From contig NZ_LT607754.1 of the NCBI RefSeq assembly GCF_900090285.1, positions 4,366,001 through 4,430,000 of the forward strand: a stretch of DNA of 64,000 bases, given 5' to 3'. This stretch comes from Micromonospora inositola (GTDB lineage: Bacteria > Actinomycetota > Actinomycetes > Mycobacteriales > Micromonosporaceae). A model generated the notes under the pieces. That model was not told the origin of the DNA, did no database searches, and worked only from the letters and a program-made list of their open reading frames with translations. Shown here piece after piece: positions 10,529 through 18,628 of the stretch (positions are counted from its first letter, which is position 1; each line of letters starts with the position of its first letter). Position numbers and translations under genes: made by a program.

Positions 10529-11833
10529 TCAGGTCACGGTCACCGGGTGCCGGACGACGCCGTCGAAGAGGTACCCGAAATCGTTGTGACCGGCCGCCTC
10601 GGGCTGGCCGGCCCCGGTCACGTCGACGGCTCGGGCGCGCAGCGTCCACCGGCCGGGGGCGGGCGGCCGCCAGGCGACGGTCCACCGCTGCCACGCCCCG
10701 CCCCGGTCGGCGGCGACCAGCTCGGCGGGGCGCCAGTCGTCGTCGCCGGTGGCGACCTCGACCCGCGCGATCGGCCCGTTGCCCGACCAGGACCGGCCGT
10801 GCAGCAGCACCTCCGCGCCCGCCGGGATGCGGGCGTCCCAGGCCAGCTCGAAGGCGCTCTTCACCGACTGGGCGGCCAGCACCCCGCCGCCGGTCGGATG
10901 CCCGGGACCGAACATCCGGTAGAACTGGGTGTTCCACGGCGAGAAGAGGGGAGTGGCGGAGACCTCGACCGCTCCCACCCACTTGATCGAGGAGATGCCG
11001 ATCCAGCCGGGCACCACCACCCGCACCGGGAAGCCGTGGTCGGCGGGGAGCGGCTCGCCGTTCATCTCGTACGCCAGCAGCACGTCGTCGAGGGCTTTGC
11101 CGACCGGCAGCGGCCGGCGTACCCGGCCGAGGTTCATCCCGCCGGTGACGTAGTCCGGGTCCAGCCCCTCCGGCATCACGTCGACCGCCGCGTCGGTGAG
11201 GCCGGCCAGCCGGAGGACGGTGCCCAGCCGTACGCCCCGCCAGCGCGCGACGCCGACCCCGCCGAGGCCCCAGGCCACGCCGGGGGCGGGGTAGCCCTGC
11301 TGCTCGGCGAAGTAGCGGCGTCCGTTGCCCGCGCACTCGACCAGCGCGGTGCGCTCCTCGGCGGGCAGCCCCCGCAGGTCGGACAGGTCGAACTCGACCG
11401 GGTCGGGCCGGGTCGGCGCGCCGCGCAGCCCGGTGCCGAAGAGGCTCAGCCGCCAGGTGTCGGCGTCCAGCGGTGGCGTCACGGTGTGGTTGCGGACGAA
11501 GAAGCGGTCGTTGGGGACGACATGCCCCCGCCCGGCCATCGCCTCCCAGCGCATCTCGGCGTTGCTGTCCAGCCGCCGGAACAGGTGCGGCGGCAGCGGC
11601 TTGGCGATGGGCGCCGGGGCGGGTCCGGCTCCGCCGGGGTCGACGCCGACCGGGGCGCGGGTGACGCCGACCGGCTCCCGTTCCGCGGCGGCGGCGGTGA
11701 CGGCGCCCATGGCCGCGCCCAGCTCGAGCAGCTCCTGGCGGGAGATCCCGTCGCAGCGGGCCTCCCCGGCGAGCCACTGCCGGGTCCGTCGGGCGTCGTG
11801 GTCGCCTTCGTCCTGGGAGAGCGGGCGTGACAA
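10529..11833 (-). CDS. Sulfite oxidase-family molybdopterin oxidoreductase
   Basis: The product is about 434 residues. The molybdenum-coordinating cysteine lies in LVECAGNGR. The Moco domain (FFVRNHTVTPPLD onward) is followed by a C-terminal Mo-co dimerisation beta-sandwich (VEVSATPLFSPWNTQFYR to the end), the order expected for sulfite-oxidase or nitrate-reductase-like enzymes. No cytochrome b5 domain is present, so it resembles bacterial SorA or plant-type enzymes. The N-terminal hydrophobic Ala-rich stretch (ELLELGAAMGAVTAAAAE) may be a weak export signal. I choose TTG 11833 because GGAGG lies exactly 6 nt upstream; the longer ATG 11863 reading lacks an SD. Confidence 0.92.
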   Translation of the reverse strand: MSRPLSQDEGDHDARRTRQWLAGEARCDGISRQELLELGAAMGAVTAAAAEREPVGVTRAPVGVDPGGAGPAPAPIAKPLPPHLFRRLDSNAEMRWEAMAGRGHVVPNDRFFVRNHTVTPPLDADTWRLSLFGTGLRGAPTRPDPVEFDLSDLRGLPAEERTALVECAGNGRRYFAEQQGYPAPGVAWGLGGVGVARWRGVRLGTVLRLAGLTDAAVDVMPEGLDPDYVTGGMNLGRVRRPLPVGKALDDVLLAYEMNGEPLPADHGFPVRVVVPGWIGISSIKWVGAVEVSATPLFSPWNTQFYRMFGPGHPTGGGVLAAQSVKSAFELAWDARIPAGAEVLLHGRSWSGNGPIARVEVATGDDDWRPAELVAADRGGAWQRWTVAWRPPAPGRWTLRARAVDVTGAGQPEAAGHNDFGYLFDGVVRHPVTVT

Positions 11834-11918
11834 GGGGGACCTCCGGGCTCGGCGACGCTGCATTCCTATTCAATCAGCAGAAATAGCGGTCGATCAGAGC
11901 CGGTGGTGGCCCCTCAGG

Positions 11919-12467
11919 TCAGACCGCGGGCTGGCCGGCGAGGAAGTCGGCCAGCACCCGGGTGTGGGTGGAGAAGGCCAACTCGACCGGCTCGGTGAGG
12001 ACCAGCCACTCCGTGGCCTCCTCGGTCGGCGCCGACGGGGGCAGCTCCTCGGCCGTCCGCTCGGGCAGCACGCCGAAGACCATCATGGTGCCGCCGGCCG
12101 GCGCGCCGTGCACCGCGAAGAGCCGCGCCTGCCCGGGCTCGGCCAGCAGGCCGGTCTCCTCGCGCAGCTCCCGGACCAGCGCTTCGGACCACTCCTCGCC
12201 GTACTCGATGAACCCGCCGGGCAGCGCGAGCTGGCCACGGGCCGGCTCGATGTCGCGGCGGACCACCACCACGCCCAGGCCGGTCGCCGTGCGCACCGGC
12301 AGCACCGCCACCGCGACCGGCAGCGGATTCCGCCAGACCGTACCGCCGCAGACCGCGCAGACCCGCGGCCAGCCGGCTCCCGCCGGGTAGGCCGCGCCGC
12401 AGGAGGAGCAGTGCGAGTACGGTGCGCCGGTCACGCCGCAGCACGTTACCCGCCGGGCCGACGACAT
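11919..12467 (-). CDS. NUDIX hydrolase with N-terminal zinc ribbon
   Basis: The product is 182 residues. An N-terminal ribbon has two CxxC pairs (CSSCGAAYP and CAVCGG). The Nudix box fits GX5EX7REUXEEXGU exactly: GFIEYGEEWSEALVRELREE followed by TGLL. The zinc ribbon resembles NudC-type NADH pyrophosphatases, but this protein is shorter and lacks the rest of NudC, so the nucleoside-diphosphate-linked substrate is uncertain. Its 3' end is 85 bp upstream of the sulfite-oxidase TTG, in the same direction, which could allow read-through. Confidence 0.92.
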   Translation of the reverse strand: MSSARRVTCCGVTGAPYSHCSSCGAAYPAGAGWPRVCAVCGGTVWRNPLPVAVAVLPVRTATGLGVVVVRRDIEPARGQLALPGGFIEYGEEWSEALVRELREETGLLAEPGQARLFAVHGAPAGGTMMVFGVLPERTAEELPPSAPTEEATEWLVLTEPVELAFSTHTRVLADFLAGQPAV

Positions 12468-12506
12468 GCTCTCGTCACCCGGCCGACCCGGCCCCGCGGG
12501 GCTGAG

Positions 12507-12534
12507 CGGGGCGCCCGGGTCACCGGGCGCCCCG
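12507..12534 (-). terminator. GC-rich hairpin terminator after the SRPBCC gene
   Basis: Perfect 12-bp arms (CGGGGCGCCCGG) enclose a GTCA loop, placed 10 bp beyond the stop of the minus-strand SRPBCC gene and before the NUDIX start. There is no U-tract, as is usual in high-GC actinobacteria. Confidence 0.7.
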
Positions 12535-12543
12535 CGCCGCCGG

Positions 12544-13185
12544 TCAGGAGGCCGGCACCCCGGTGTACGCGGCGGTGGTCCGCTGCGCCGCGGCCCGCGC
12601 CTCCTCGGCCGGGGTGCCCGCCGCCACGCTCGCCTCGCGCCAGCGCTCGCTGCTCAGCGTCATGAACTGGCGGCCCTCGTCGGAGCCCATCCAGGCGGCG
12701 GCCTGGTCCGGGCTGACCCCGCTGCCGTCGGCCGCCAGGTGGGAGGCCAGGCCGAGCAGGCCCATGTCCCAGCCGACGCCGGTGGCGCCCGGGCCGAACT
12801 CGGCCCAGCGCTCGTCGTCGACGTGCGCGACGTGCTCCAGTTCGAAGCGGGTACGTCCCTCGCCCGCCGGGCTGAGCCGCACCTCGATCCAGCTCACCTC
12901 GCCGCCGTACTCCCAGGTCGCGGCGAAGCGGTGCGGCGGGTCGCAGCGTTCGACGATGCCGCCGGCGTTGCCCTCCAGCTGGTAGCGGCCGCCCAGCCGC
13001 AGCTCGCCGGAGATGGGCAGGAACCAGCGGGGGATCCGCTCGGCGCTGGTGCAGGCATCCCAGACGTCCTCCAGCGGCGCGTCGTAGGTCTGACTGATGA
13101 TGCTCACGCGCGCCTGGCCGGCGGGCAGCGTACGGCTGCCGACGGTGCGTTCGACGGCGCTGATCTGCCCGGTCACGTCGATCAT
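12544..13185 (-). CDS. SRPBCC/AHSA1-domain protein
   Basis: The product is 213 residues of the START-like SRPBCC fold, with the AHSA1 (activator of Hsp90 ATPase homologue 1-like) pattern: YDAPLEDVWDACTSAERIPR, WFLPISGELRLGGRYQLEGN and DPPHRFAATWEYGGEV. The C-terminal ~55 residues form an additional helical tail (AAAWMGSDEGRQFMTLSSER). Its ATG overlaps the ArsR stop by 4 bp (ATGA), making an ArsR-SRPBCC operon, a very common actinobacterial pairing in which the SRPBCC protein probably binds a hydrophobic ligand. Confidence 0.9.
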   Translation of the reverse strand: MIDVTGQISAVERTVGSRTLPAGQARVSIISQTYDAPLEDVWDACTSAERIPRWFLPISGELRLGGRYQLEGNAGGIVERCDPPHRFAATWEYGGEVSWIEVRLSPAGEGRTRFELEHVAHVDDERWAEFGPGATGVGWDMGLLGLASHLAADGSGVSPDQAAAWMGSDEGRQFMTLSSERWREASVAAGTPAEEARAAAQRTTAAYTGVPAS

Positions 13186-13544
13186 GGTGTGCTCCTCTCG
13201 TCGGGGCCGCCCTCGCGAAGCCGCCGTTCCCGTCGGCCCCGGGCCAGTTCGGTGGCGAGCGCCTCCAGCGGCGGCGTCCAGAACCGGCGGAAGTGGTCCA
13301 GCCAGGCGTCGACCTGGCGGAGCGGCTGCGGGTCCACCGCGTAGAGGCGGCGGGTGCCCTCGGGTCGTACGGTCGCGAAGCCGTTGTCGCGCAGCACCTT
13401 GAGGTGCTGCGACACGGCCGGTTGGGAGATGCCGAACTCCCGCTGGACCGCGGCGCACACGGCGCCGGCGGTCTGCTCGCCCTCGGCCAGGAGTTCCAGG
13501 ATCCGGCGGCGGACCGGGTCCCCGAGGACGTCGAAGGCGTGCAC
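13182..13544 (-). CDS. ArsR-family transcriptional regulator
   Basis: The product is 120 residues with the winged-helix pattern VLGDPVRRRILELLAEGEQT, then ISQPAVSQHLKVLRDNGFAT as recognition helix, and the wing at RPEGTRRLYAVDP. No metal-binding CxC motif is seen, so it belongs to the non-metal ArsR group that pairs with SRPBCC proteins. The start is GTG 13544 after AAGGGG. The palindrome GCTTATATAAGC 22 bp upstream is the likely operator. Confidence 0.93.
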   Translation of the reverse strand: MHAFDVLGDPVRRRILELLAEGEQTAGAVCAAVQREFGISQPAVSQHLKVLRDNGFATVRPEGTRRLYAVDPQPLRQVDAWLDHFRRFWTPPLEALATELARGRRERRLREGGPDERSTP

Positions 13545-13565
13545 GACCCCTTTCTATCAGATCCA

Positions 13566-13577
13566 GCTTATATAAGC
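13566..13577. promoter_or_regulatory. Palindrome GCTTATATAAGC upstream of arsR
   Basis: A perfect 12-bp AT-rich palindrome lies 22 bp before the ArsR start in otherwise GC-rich DNA. It overlaps the expected -10 region, so it is a plausible self-repression operator. Confidence 0.6.
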
Positions 13578-13630
13578 GAGCAGTGAGAATCTCGGCCGGG
13601 CGGACCGGCGGCACGGATGGGTCCGGACCG

Positions 13631-13705
13631 CGCTACGAAGCTGATGACGCAGACGAATCACCGCGGCCACGGCCGCGATTCGTTCACGCCATCAGCTTCG
13701 TAGCG
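13631..13705. repeat. 75-bp imperfect inverted repeat (29-bp arms)
   Basis: The left arm starts CGCTACGAAGCTGATG (13631-13659). The right arm (13677-13705) is its reverse complement with four mismatches. The centre holds a second perfect hairpin, GCGGCC-AC-GGCCGC. The element lies between the amidase stop and the arsR promoter. It may be a bidirectional terminator or a small non-autonomous element. Confidence 0.7.
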
Positions 13706-13810
13706 TCGGCGAGGTGCCACGGCCGCGCCGCGTCGCCGGGTGGGCCCGGGCTCGACGGCCACCGACGGCAGGCCGCTGCGCCACCTCCGTCCGGGCCCGC
13801 CCCGGCCCGG

Positions 13811-14482
13811 TCAGCCGAGCCGGGCGGCAACCGCGCTGCGCAGCTCGGGCAGGCGGTCGTGCAGCAGCCCGGGACACTGGGTGTTGTTGAAGTCCTTGTG
13901 CCCGTAGATCTCGGTGGCCGGGATGGCGTACTGCTGGCAGGTGAACGCGCAGAACAGCACCAAACTGTCCCAGAGCGCCTGCGGCGGCTGCACGTCGAGG
14001 TAGATGCCCTCGTTCTCGATGCCGATGGCCTGGCTGTTCTGCCCGACGCAGTGCGCGCCCTGGACCATGGTCTGTCCGTGCAGCAGCGCGTAGAGGCTGC
14101 CGTGCCGGCCCTCGGTCAGGTAGCCGGCCCGGCTGTTGGTGAAGTGCTGCCCGGAGTCGAGCCAGCCGTTGGTGTCCATGTGCAGGTTCTGGATGTCGCG
14201 GGAGTTGGCGTACGCGTGGGCCAGGCTGTAGTCGGTCGAGTTGGGGAATGCCGTGTGGTGGATGATGATCTTGTTGGGGCGGTTCTGCACCACCGTCACC
14301 GCCGAGGACGGCGGCCTGGCGCCCCAGGTGGCGCAGTTGGCGATCGTCGGCTGGTCGACGCGGGTGGCGAACGCCCGGGCGCTCCGGTCGCCGGTGACCT
14401 GGCCGAGGGCGGTGACGCCGGCGGCGGCGCCGAGCAGGACGGCGCCGCGCAGCACGGCCCGCCGGGGTACGGGGACGGACAT
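13811..14482 (-). CDS. Secreted N-acetylmuramoyl-L-alanine amidase (Amidase_2/PGRP fold)
   Basis: The product is 223 residues. The N-terminus MSVPVPRRAVLRGAVLLGAA is a signal peptide with a twin-arginine-like PRRAVLRG start. The catalytic domain has the zinc ligands of Amidase_2: His in IIIHHTAFPN and the His/Cys pair in YGHKDFNNTQCPG, plus the GIENEG motif. It cleaves the MurNAc-L-Ala amide bond of peptidoglycan outside the membrane. It lies directly downstream of the GH25 lysozyme but behind a strong hairpin, so expression may be partly independent. No cell-wall-binding domain is present. Confidence 0.92.
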   Translation of the reverse strand: MSVPVPRRAVLRGAVLLGAAAGVTALGQVTGDRSARAFATRVDQPTIANCATWGARPPSSAVTVVQNRPNKIIIHHTAFPNSTDYSLAHAYANSRDIQNLHMDTNGWLDSGQHFTNSRAGYLTEGRHGSLYALLHGQTMVQGAHCVGQNSQAIGIENEGIYLDVQPPQALWDSLVLFCAFTCQQYAIPATEIYGHKDFNNTQCPGLLHDRLPELRSAVAARLG

Positions 14483-14506
14483 CGGGACCTCCTCGTCTCG
14501 GGGCTC

Positions 14507-14540
14507 CTCCGGTGGCGGGCCGGGCGGCCCGCCACCGGAG
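14507..14540 (-). terminator. Perfect 15-bp-arm hairpin between lysozyme and amidase
   Basis: CTCCGGTGGCGGGCC, loop GGGC, then the exact reverse complement, starting 5 bp after the GH25 stop. This is a strong intrinsic-type terminator or attenuator on the minus strand. Confidence 0.8.
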
Positions 14541-14544
14541 TGGA

Positions 14545-15291
14545 TCAGCACGGTCCGTTGCAGGCCAGCACCTTGAGCCGGTCCAGGGTGCCGTTCCAGA
14601 CGTTCTGGTCGCCGGGGAAGGTGCCGGAGGAGGCCCACTGCCAGAACGAGTACGTCGGCCAGCCGGCCGGCAGGGTGCCCACGGAGCTGGAGTACCGGGC
14701 GATCCAGAGCGGGTTGTTGGCGGCGAAGCCGCTGTAGTTGCCGGTACAGGTGATCCACCAGTCGGTGGTGGTGTAGATGGTCGCCCACCGGCCCGTGCGC
14801 GAGTGGTACTGGTTCACGAACGAGGCGATCCAGCTGCGCATCGACGCCTGGCTCAGCCCGTAGCAGGTCGAGCCGTACGGGTTGTACTCGATGTCCAGCG
14901 CGCCGGGCAGCGTCTTGCCGTCCTTGGACCAGCCGCCGCCGTGGTCGACGAAGTAGTTGGCCTGGGTGGCGCCGCTGGTGGTGTCCGGACGCGCGAAGTG
15001 GTACGAGCCCCGGATCATCCCGACGTTGTAGGAGCCGTTGTACTGCTGGGCGAAGTACGGGTTGGTGTAGTAGGTGCCCTCGGTGGCCTTGACATACGCG
15101 AACCGGGCGCCGTTGTTCCAGGCGGCGGACCAGTTGACGTTGCCCTGGTGGCTGGAGACGTCCATGCCGGGCAGGCCGGCCGGGGCGGCGCTGGCCGGGG
15201 TGGCGCCGAGGGTGGCCGAGGCGACCAGGGTGACTGTGGCGAGCAGGACGGCGGCGGCGGCCCGCCGCGCCGATCGGAGGGGACGGTTCAT
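14545..15291 (-). CDS. Secreted GH25 lysozyme (muramidase)
   Basis: The product is 248 residues. The signal peptide runs to about residue 35 (ATLGATPASAAPAG, AxA site). The GH25 barrel has MDVSSHQGNVNW near its start, ATEGTYYTNPYF, and the catalytic acid pair region GALDIEYNPYG. The domain runs to the C-terminus with a conserved WQWASSGTF stretch and cysteines (STCYG, ITCTG, LACNGPC) that could form disulfides. It cleaves the MurNAc-GlcNAc beta-1,4 bond. The ATG follows GGGAGGAAAG. With the neighbouring amidase it forms a wall-lysis pair. Confidence 0.95.
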   Translation of the reverse strand: MNRPLRSARRAAAAVLLATVTLVASATLGATPASAAPAGLPGMDVSSHQGNVNWSAAWNNGARFAYVKATEGTYYTNPYFAQQYNGSYNVGMIRGSYHFARPDTTSGATQANYFVDHGGGWSKDGKTLPGALDIEYNPYGSTCYGLSQASMRSWIASFVNQYHSRTGRWATIYTTTDWWITCTGNYSGFAANNPLWIARYSSSVGTLPAGWPTYSFWQWASSGTFPGDQNVWNGTLDRLKVLACNGPC

Positions 15292-15346
15292 CTTTCCTCC
15301 CTGGGGGATGCCGCGGGGGCGGCGGGAGCAACGAAAGGAACTGTCA

Positions 15347-15396
15347 GTATTAGGTCACAAGGTGAAGATTAACTTCAATAGATACATGGAAGATTT
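15347..15396 (-). promoter_or_regulatory. AT-rich promoter region of the lysozyme gene with GAAGATT boxes
   Basis: On the minus strand a TAATAC -10-like hexamer is at 15347-15352. Further upstream is TGAAG-TTAAT-CTTCA (15363-15377), a 5-5-5 inverted repeat, and a second related GAAGATTTTC box near 15390. This is the most AT-rich stretch in the first 30 kb. It is probably a binding site for a regulator of wall hydrolases. Confidence 0.5.
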
Positions 15397-15419
15397 TCTC
15401 TGCCATGCGGACCCGTCGG

Positions 15420-15848
15420 CTACGGCGTCCGGCCGAACCAGTCCCGGGCGGCCTCCGTGCAGAGCAGCGCCACGTACACCAGGGGCCAGAGCAGGTCGAC
15501 GACGGCCGAGGCCTTCCCACCCGCGGCCAGCTTGACGGCCGCCAGCGCGACGCCGACCCCGCAGAGCACCAGCACCGTGCGGCGGGCCCAGCGCCGACCG
15601 TGCTGCACGCCCCAGCCCAACCCGACGTAGAGCAGGCCGTACAGGACCAGCGCCCAGGGCGGCAGCAGACCGGAGAACCCGCCGCTGACGCGGTTGCCGA
15701 CCAGGCCGTACAGGAGGGTCAGCCCGCCGCCGACGTAGAGCAGGATGGCGGCGGCCAGGACCGGACCCGGCGCCTTCCCGGCGGGCGGTCGGCCGCCCGG
15801 CTCGGGCTGATGGTCGTGGTCGGGCGTCGGTACGGACATGATCGGCAT
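15420..15848 (-). CDS. Small integral membrane protein, unknown
   Basis: The product is about 142 residues. A Pro/His-rich cytoplasmic N-terminus (DHDHQPEPGG) is followed by four hydrophobic helices (LAAAILLYVGGGLTLLYGLV, LLPPWALVLYGLLYVGLG, RTVLVLCGVGVALAAV, VVDLLWPLVYVALLC). No family motif is recognised; similar four-TM proteins are common and uncharacterised in actinobacteria. The start could be ATG 15848 or 15839; neither has a clear SD. Confidence 0.75.
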   Translation of the reverse strand: MPIMSVPTPDHDHQPEPGGRPPAGKAPGPVLAAAILLYVGGGLTLLYGLVGNRVSGGFSGLLPPWALVLYGLLYVGLGWGVQHGRRWARRTVLVLCGVGVALAAVKLAAGGKASAVVDLLWPLVYVALLCTEAARDWFGRTP

Positions 15849-15990
15849 CCAAGCACAGCCGGCCGCTTGGCGCGGACCCCGCGAAGACGACCGACATCAA
15901 CCTCGGTCGGCGTGTCGATCCGGCGGCGGCCCGTTCGTGTGGAGGGTGAAGGGGCCGGTGACGGGCCGGCCGCCGGGCGAGGAGGACACC

Positions 15991-16341
15991 GTGAAGCAGT
16001 ACCTGATCAGCATGTACCAGCCGGCGGGCGAGGGGATGCCCGACCCGGAGTTCCTGGCCGAGGTGATGCGCAAGGTCGACGCCATCCACGACGAGCTGGT
16101 CGAGGCCGGGTCGTGGGTCTTCGGCGACGGGCTGCACGCCCCGGAGACGGCCACCGTGCTGCGCCCGAAGGGGGAGGAGGTGCTGGTCACCGACGGGCCC
16201 TACATCGAGGGCAAGGAGTACCTCGGCGGTTTCACCATCATCACCGCGCCGGACCTGGACGCCGCCCTGGAGTGGGGCCGCCGGTACGCCCTGGCGACCA
16301 CCCTGCCGATCGAGGTCCGCCCGTTCCAGGGCGAGGTCTGA
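15991..16341 (+). CDS. YCII-domain protein (DGPF family), pair 1
   Basis: The product is 116 residues of the YCII/DGPF ferredoxin-like fold: MKQYLISMYQPAGEGMPDPE, the DGPY motif (VTDGPYIEGKEYLGGFTIIT) and a C-terminal strand PIEVRPF. Start GTG 15991 follows GAGGA. It is 9 bp from the downstream ECF42 sigma gene. The YCII/ECF42 linkage is a known conserved association, and the YCII protein is thought to modulate or accompany the sigma factor. Two further such pairs occur in this window. Confidence 0.93.
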   Translation: MKQYLISMYQPAGEGMPDPEFLAEVMRKVDAIHDELVEAGSWVFGDGLHAPETATVLRPKGEEVLVTDGPYIEGKEYLGGFTIITAPDLDAALEWGRRYALATTLPIEVRPFQGEV

Positions 16342-16350
16342 CCGTCGCCC

Positions 16351-17565
16351 ATGCCCACCGACGTCGAGCGGGTGTTCCGCGCGGAGTACGGCCGCGCGGT
16401 GGCCGTCCTGGTCCGCGTCCTCGGCGACATCGACCTCGCCGAGGAGGCGGTCCAAGAGGCGTTCACCACGGCGGTCGGCCGCTGGCCGGTCGACGGGGTG
16501 CCGCCGAGTCCCGCCGGCTGGATCATCACCACCGCCCGGAACCGGGCGATCGACCGGCTGCGCCGCGAGGCCACCCGGGCCGACCGGCACGCGCAGGCCG
16601 CGCTCCTGTACGCCCGCGACGCACCGGCCGAGGAGGGACCCGTGCGCGACGACCGGCTCCGCCTGATCTTCACCTGCTGCCACCCGGCGCTGGGCGCCGC
16701 CGCCCGGGTCGCGTTGACCCTGCGGCTGCTCGGCGGCCTGAGCACCGCCGAGATCGCCCGCGCCTTCCTGGTGCCGGAGCCGACCATGGCCCAGCGCCTG
16801 GTCCGAGCCAAGGCGAAGATCCGGGACGCCGGGATCCCGTACCGGGTGCCCCGCGACGCGGACCTGCCCGACCGGCTCCGGGCGGTGCTGGCCGTCGTCT
16901 ACCTGATCTTCAACGAGGGGTACGCCGCCAGCTCGGGGGAGCGGCTGGTCCGCGACGAGCTGTGCGCCGAGGCGGTCCGGCTCGCCCGGCTGCTCGCCGA
17001 GCTGATGCCGGACGAGCCGGAGGCGCTGGGGCTGCTCGCGTTGCTGCTGCTCACCGAGGCGCGCCGACCCGCCCGCACCGGACCCGACGGCGCTCTGGTG
17101 CCGCTGGCCGAGCAGAACCGCGACCGGTGGGATCGCGAGCTGATCGCCGAGGGGCAGACGCTGGTCCGCCGCTGCCTGCGGCGGGACCGGCCCGGGCCGT
17201 ACCAGATCCAGGCGGCGATCAACGCGGTGCACAGCGCCGCGGCGACCGCCGCCGACACCGACTGGGGCCAGATCGTGGCGCTCTACGACCAGCTCATGAC
17301 GGTCGCCCCCGGCCCGGTGGTCGCGCTCAACCGGGCGGTCGCGGTGGCCGAGGTCGCCGGGCCGGCCGCCGCGCTCGGCCTGGTCGACGACCTCGACCTG
17401 GCCGGTTACCACGTGTTCCACGCCGTCCGGGCAGACCTGCTCCGCCGGCTGGGCCGCCACGCGGAGGCCGCCCGGGCGTACGACGCGGCGATCGAACGCA
17501 CCGACAACACGGCCGAGCGGGAGTTCCTCCGGCGGGCCCGGGAGCGGATGGAGACGCACCGATGA
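16351..17565 (+). CDS. ECF42-type RNA polymerase sigma factor, copy 1
   Basis: The product is 404 residues. Sigma region 2 is at about 10-75 ([49 protein letters not shown]). Then come the FTCCHPAL motif at about 108 and sigma region 4 ([30 protein letters not shown]). The remaining ~220 residues are the TPR-like C-terminal extension that defines ECF42, with [13 protein letters not shown] near its start. There is no anti-sigma gene; ECF42 proteins are thought to be controlled through the C-terminal domain. The stop overlaps the SMP-30 ATG by 4 bp (ATGA). Confidence 0.94.
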   Translation: MPTDVERVFRAEYGRAVAVLVRVLGDIDLAEEAVQEAFTTAVGRWPVDGVPPSPAGWIITTARNRAIDRLRREATRADRHAQAALLYARDAPAEEGPVRDDRLRLIFTCCHPALGAAARVALTLRLLGGLSTAEIARAFLVPEPTMAQRLVRAKAKIRDAGIPYRVPRDADLPDRLRAVLAVVYLIFNEGYAASSGERLVRDELCAEAVRLARLLAELMPDEPEALGLLALLLLTEARRPARTGPDGALVPLAEQNRDRWDRELIAEGQTLVRRCLRRDRPGPYQIQAAINAVHSAAATAADTDWGQIVALYDQLMTVAPGPVVALNRAVAVAEVAGPAAALGLVDDLDLAGYHVFHAVRADLLRRLGRHAEAARAYDAAIERTDNTAEREFLRRARERMETHR

Positions 17566-18398
17566 CGACCCCACGCGTAGTGGTCGACGGCCTGGCCTTC
17601 GGGGAGTCGCCCCGCTGGCACGACGGGCGGCTCTGGCTGGCCGACTGGGGCGCCGGGGAGGTGCTGACGGTCGACGCCGACGGCGGGACCGAGGTGGTGG
17701 CCCGGGTCGACGGCTTGCCGATCTGCCTGGACTGGCTGCCCGACGGGCGGCTGCTGGTCGTCGCCGGCGGGGCCGGCCGGCTGCTGCGCCGGGAGCCGGA
17801 CGGCACGCTGGTCGGCCACGCCGACCTGCGGTCGCTGGTGGCGCACCCGTGGAACGAGGTGGTGACGGACGCCCGCGGCAACGCGTACGTCAACACCATC
17901 GGGTTCGACTTCCCCGGGGGCGAGTTCGCGCCGGGCGCGGTCGCCCTGGTCCCGCCCGACGGGCCGCCCCGGCTGGTGGCCGACGGGCTCGCCTTCCCCA
18001 ACGGCATGGTGCTCACCCCGGACGGCGGCACCCTGATCGTCGCCGAGTCGTACGCCGCCCGGCTCACCGCGTACGACGTGGCCGCCGACGGCTCGCTGAC
18101 CGGCCGGCGGGTCTGGGCGGAGCTCCCCGGTGCCGCGCCGGACGGCATCTGCCTCGACGCCGAGGGCGCCGTCTGGTACGGCGACGTACCGAACCAGTGC
18201 GCGGTGCGGGTGGCCGCGGGCGGCCGGGTGCTGGACCGGATCGACCTAGACCGGGGCTGCTTCGCCTGCGCCCTCGGCGGGCGGGACGGCCGGACGCTGT
18301 TCCTGGTGGTCACCGAGTGGTCGCCGCGGGCGCTGGCCGGCGGCCCGCGCACCGGTCAGGTCCGCGCCCTGACCGCCCCCGCCGCGGCGGCCGGCTGA
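17562..18398 (+). CDS. SMP-30/gluconolactonase/LRE family protein
   Basis: The product is 278 residues of the six-bladed beta-propeller lactonase family. Blade repeats include [72 protein letters not shown] and [19 protein letters not shown]. The Glu of GESPRW and the Asn and Asp of the FPNG and PDGI phrases are the usual divalent-metal ligands. It probably opens a sugar-like lactone. Translational coupling to the ECF42 gene makes it part of the sigma-factor operon. Confidence 0.92.
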   Translation: MTTPRVVVDGLAFGESPRWHDGRLWLADWGAGEVLTVDADGGTEVVARVDGLPICLDWLPDGRLLVVAGGAGRLLRREPDGTLVGHADLRSLVAHPWNEVVTDARGNAYVNTIGFDFPGGEFAPGAVALVPPDGPPRLVADGLAFPNGMVLTPDGGTLIVAESYAARLTAYDVAADGSLTGRRVWAELPGAAPDGICLDAEGAVWYGDVPNQCAVRVAAGGRVLDRIDLDRGCFACALGGRDGRTLFLVVTEWSPRALAGGPRTGQVRALTAPAAAAG

Positions 18399-18399
18399 C

Positions 18400-18628
18400 G
18401 CACCGCCCGCGACCCGTCGTCCATCAGGTCCGCGAGATCCTCCCGTACGGTGCGCCGCCCGGCCGCGTGCCGCTTCGCCGTCGCCTCGGCGCGGGCCTCG
18501 TCGCGCAGCCCGGCCTGGCGCTGGAGCACCTCGGCCAGCTCGGCGCGGACGGGCTCCCCGGACCCCGCGGCCGCTCCCGGCCGTGCCGGTGCGGGGTCGG
18601 GTGGGGCGGGCGGCTCCTCGTCGCTCAC
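18400..18628 (-). pseudogene. Acyl-CoA carboxylase carboxyltransferase subunit, N-terminal remnant
   Basis: The reading frame from GTG 18628 gives about 75 residues ending RAELAEVLQRQAGLRDEARA, then AKRHAAGRRTVREDLADLMD and DGS. This matches the extreme N-terminus of acetyl/propionyl-CoA carboxylase beta-type subunits (KRHAxGRxTxREx(I/L)xxLxDxGS), which normally run over 500 residues. Here the homology stops after DDGS and the frame runs into the antisense of the SMP-30 gene (stop at 18356). It is coupled to the upstream TetR gene by a GTGA overlap, so the carboxylase was probably the next gene of the acyl-CoA operon before a deletion. Confidence 0.65.

Noticed and set aside
15292..15400. c-di-AMP (ydaO) riboswitch before the lysozyme gene
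   Set aside because: Such riboswitches often precede actinobacterial wall hydrolases, but the leader is short and AT-rich and lacks the expected GGG/AGCC conserved blocks.
15405..17560. Long plus-strand frame upstream of SMP-30
   Set aside because: Only the part from ATG 17562 has lactonase motifs; the earlier ~720 codons are a frame shadow of the YCII and ECF42 genes.
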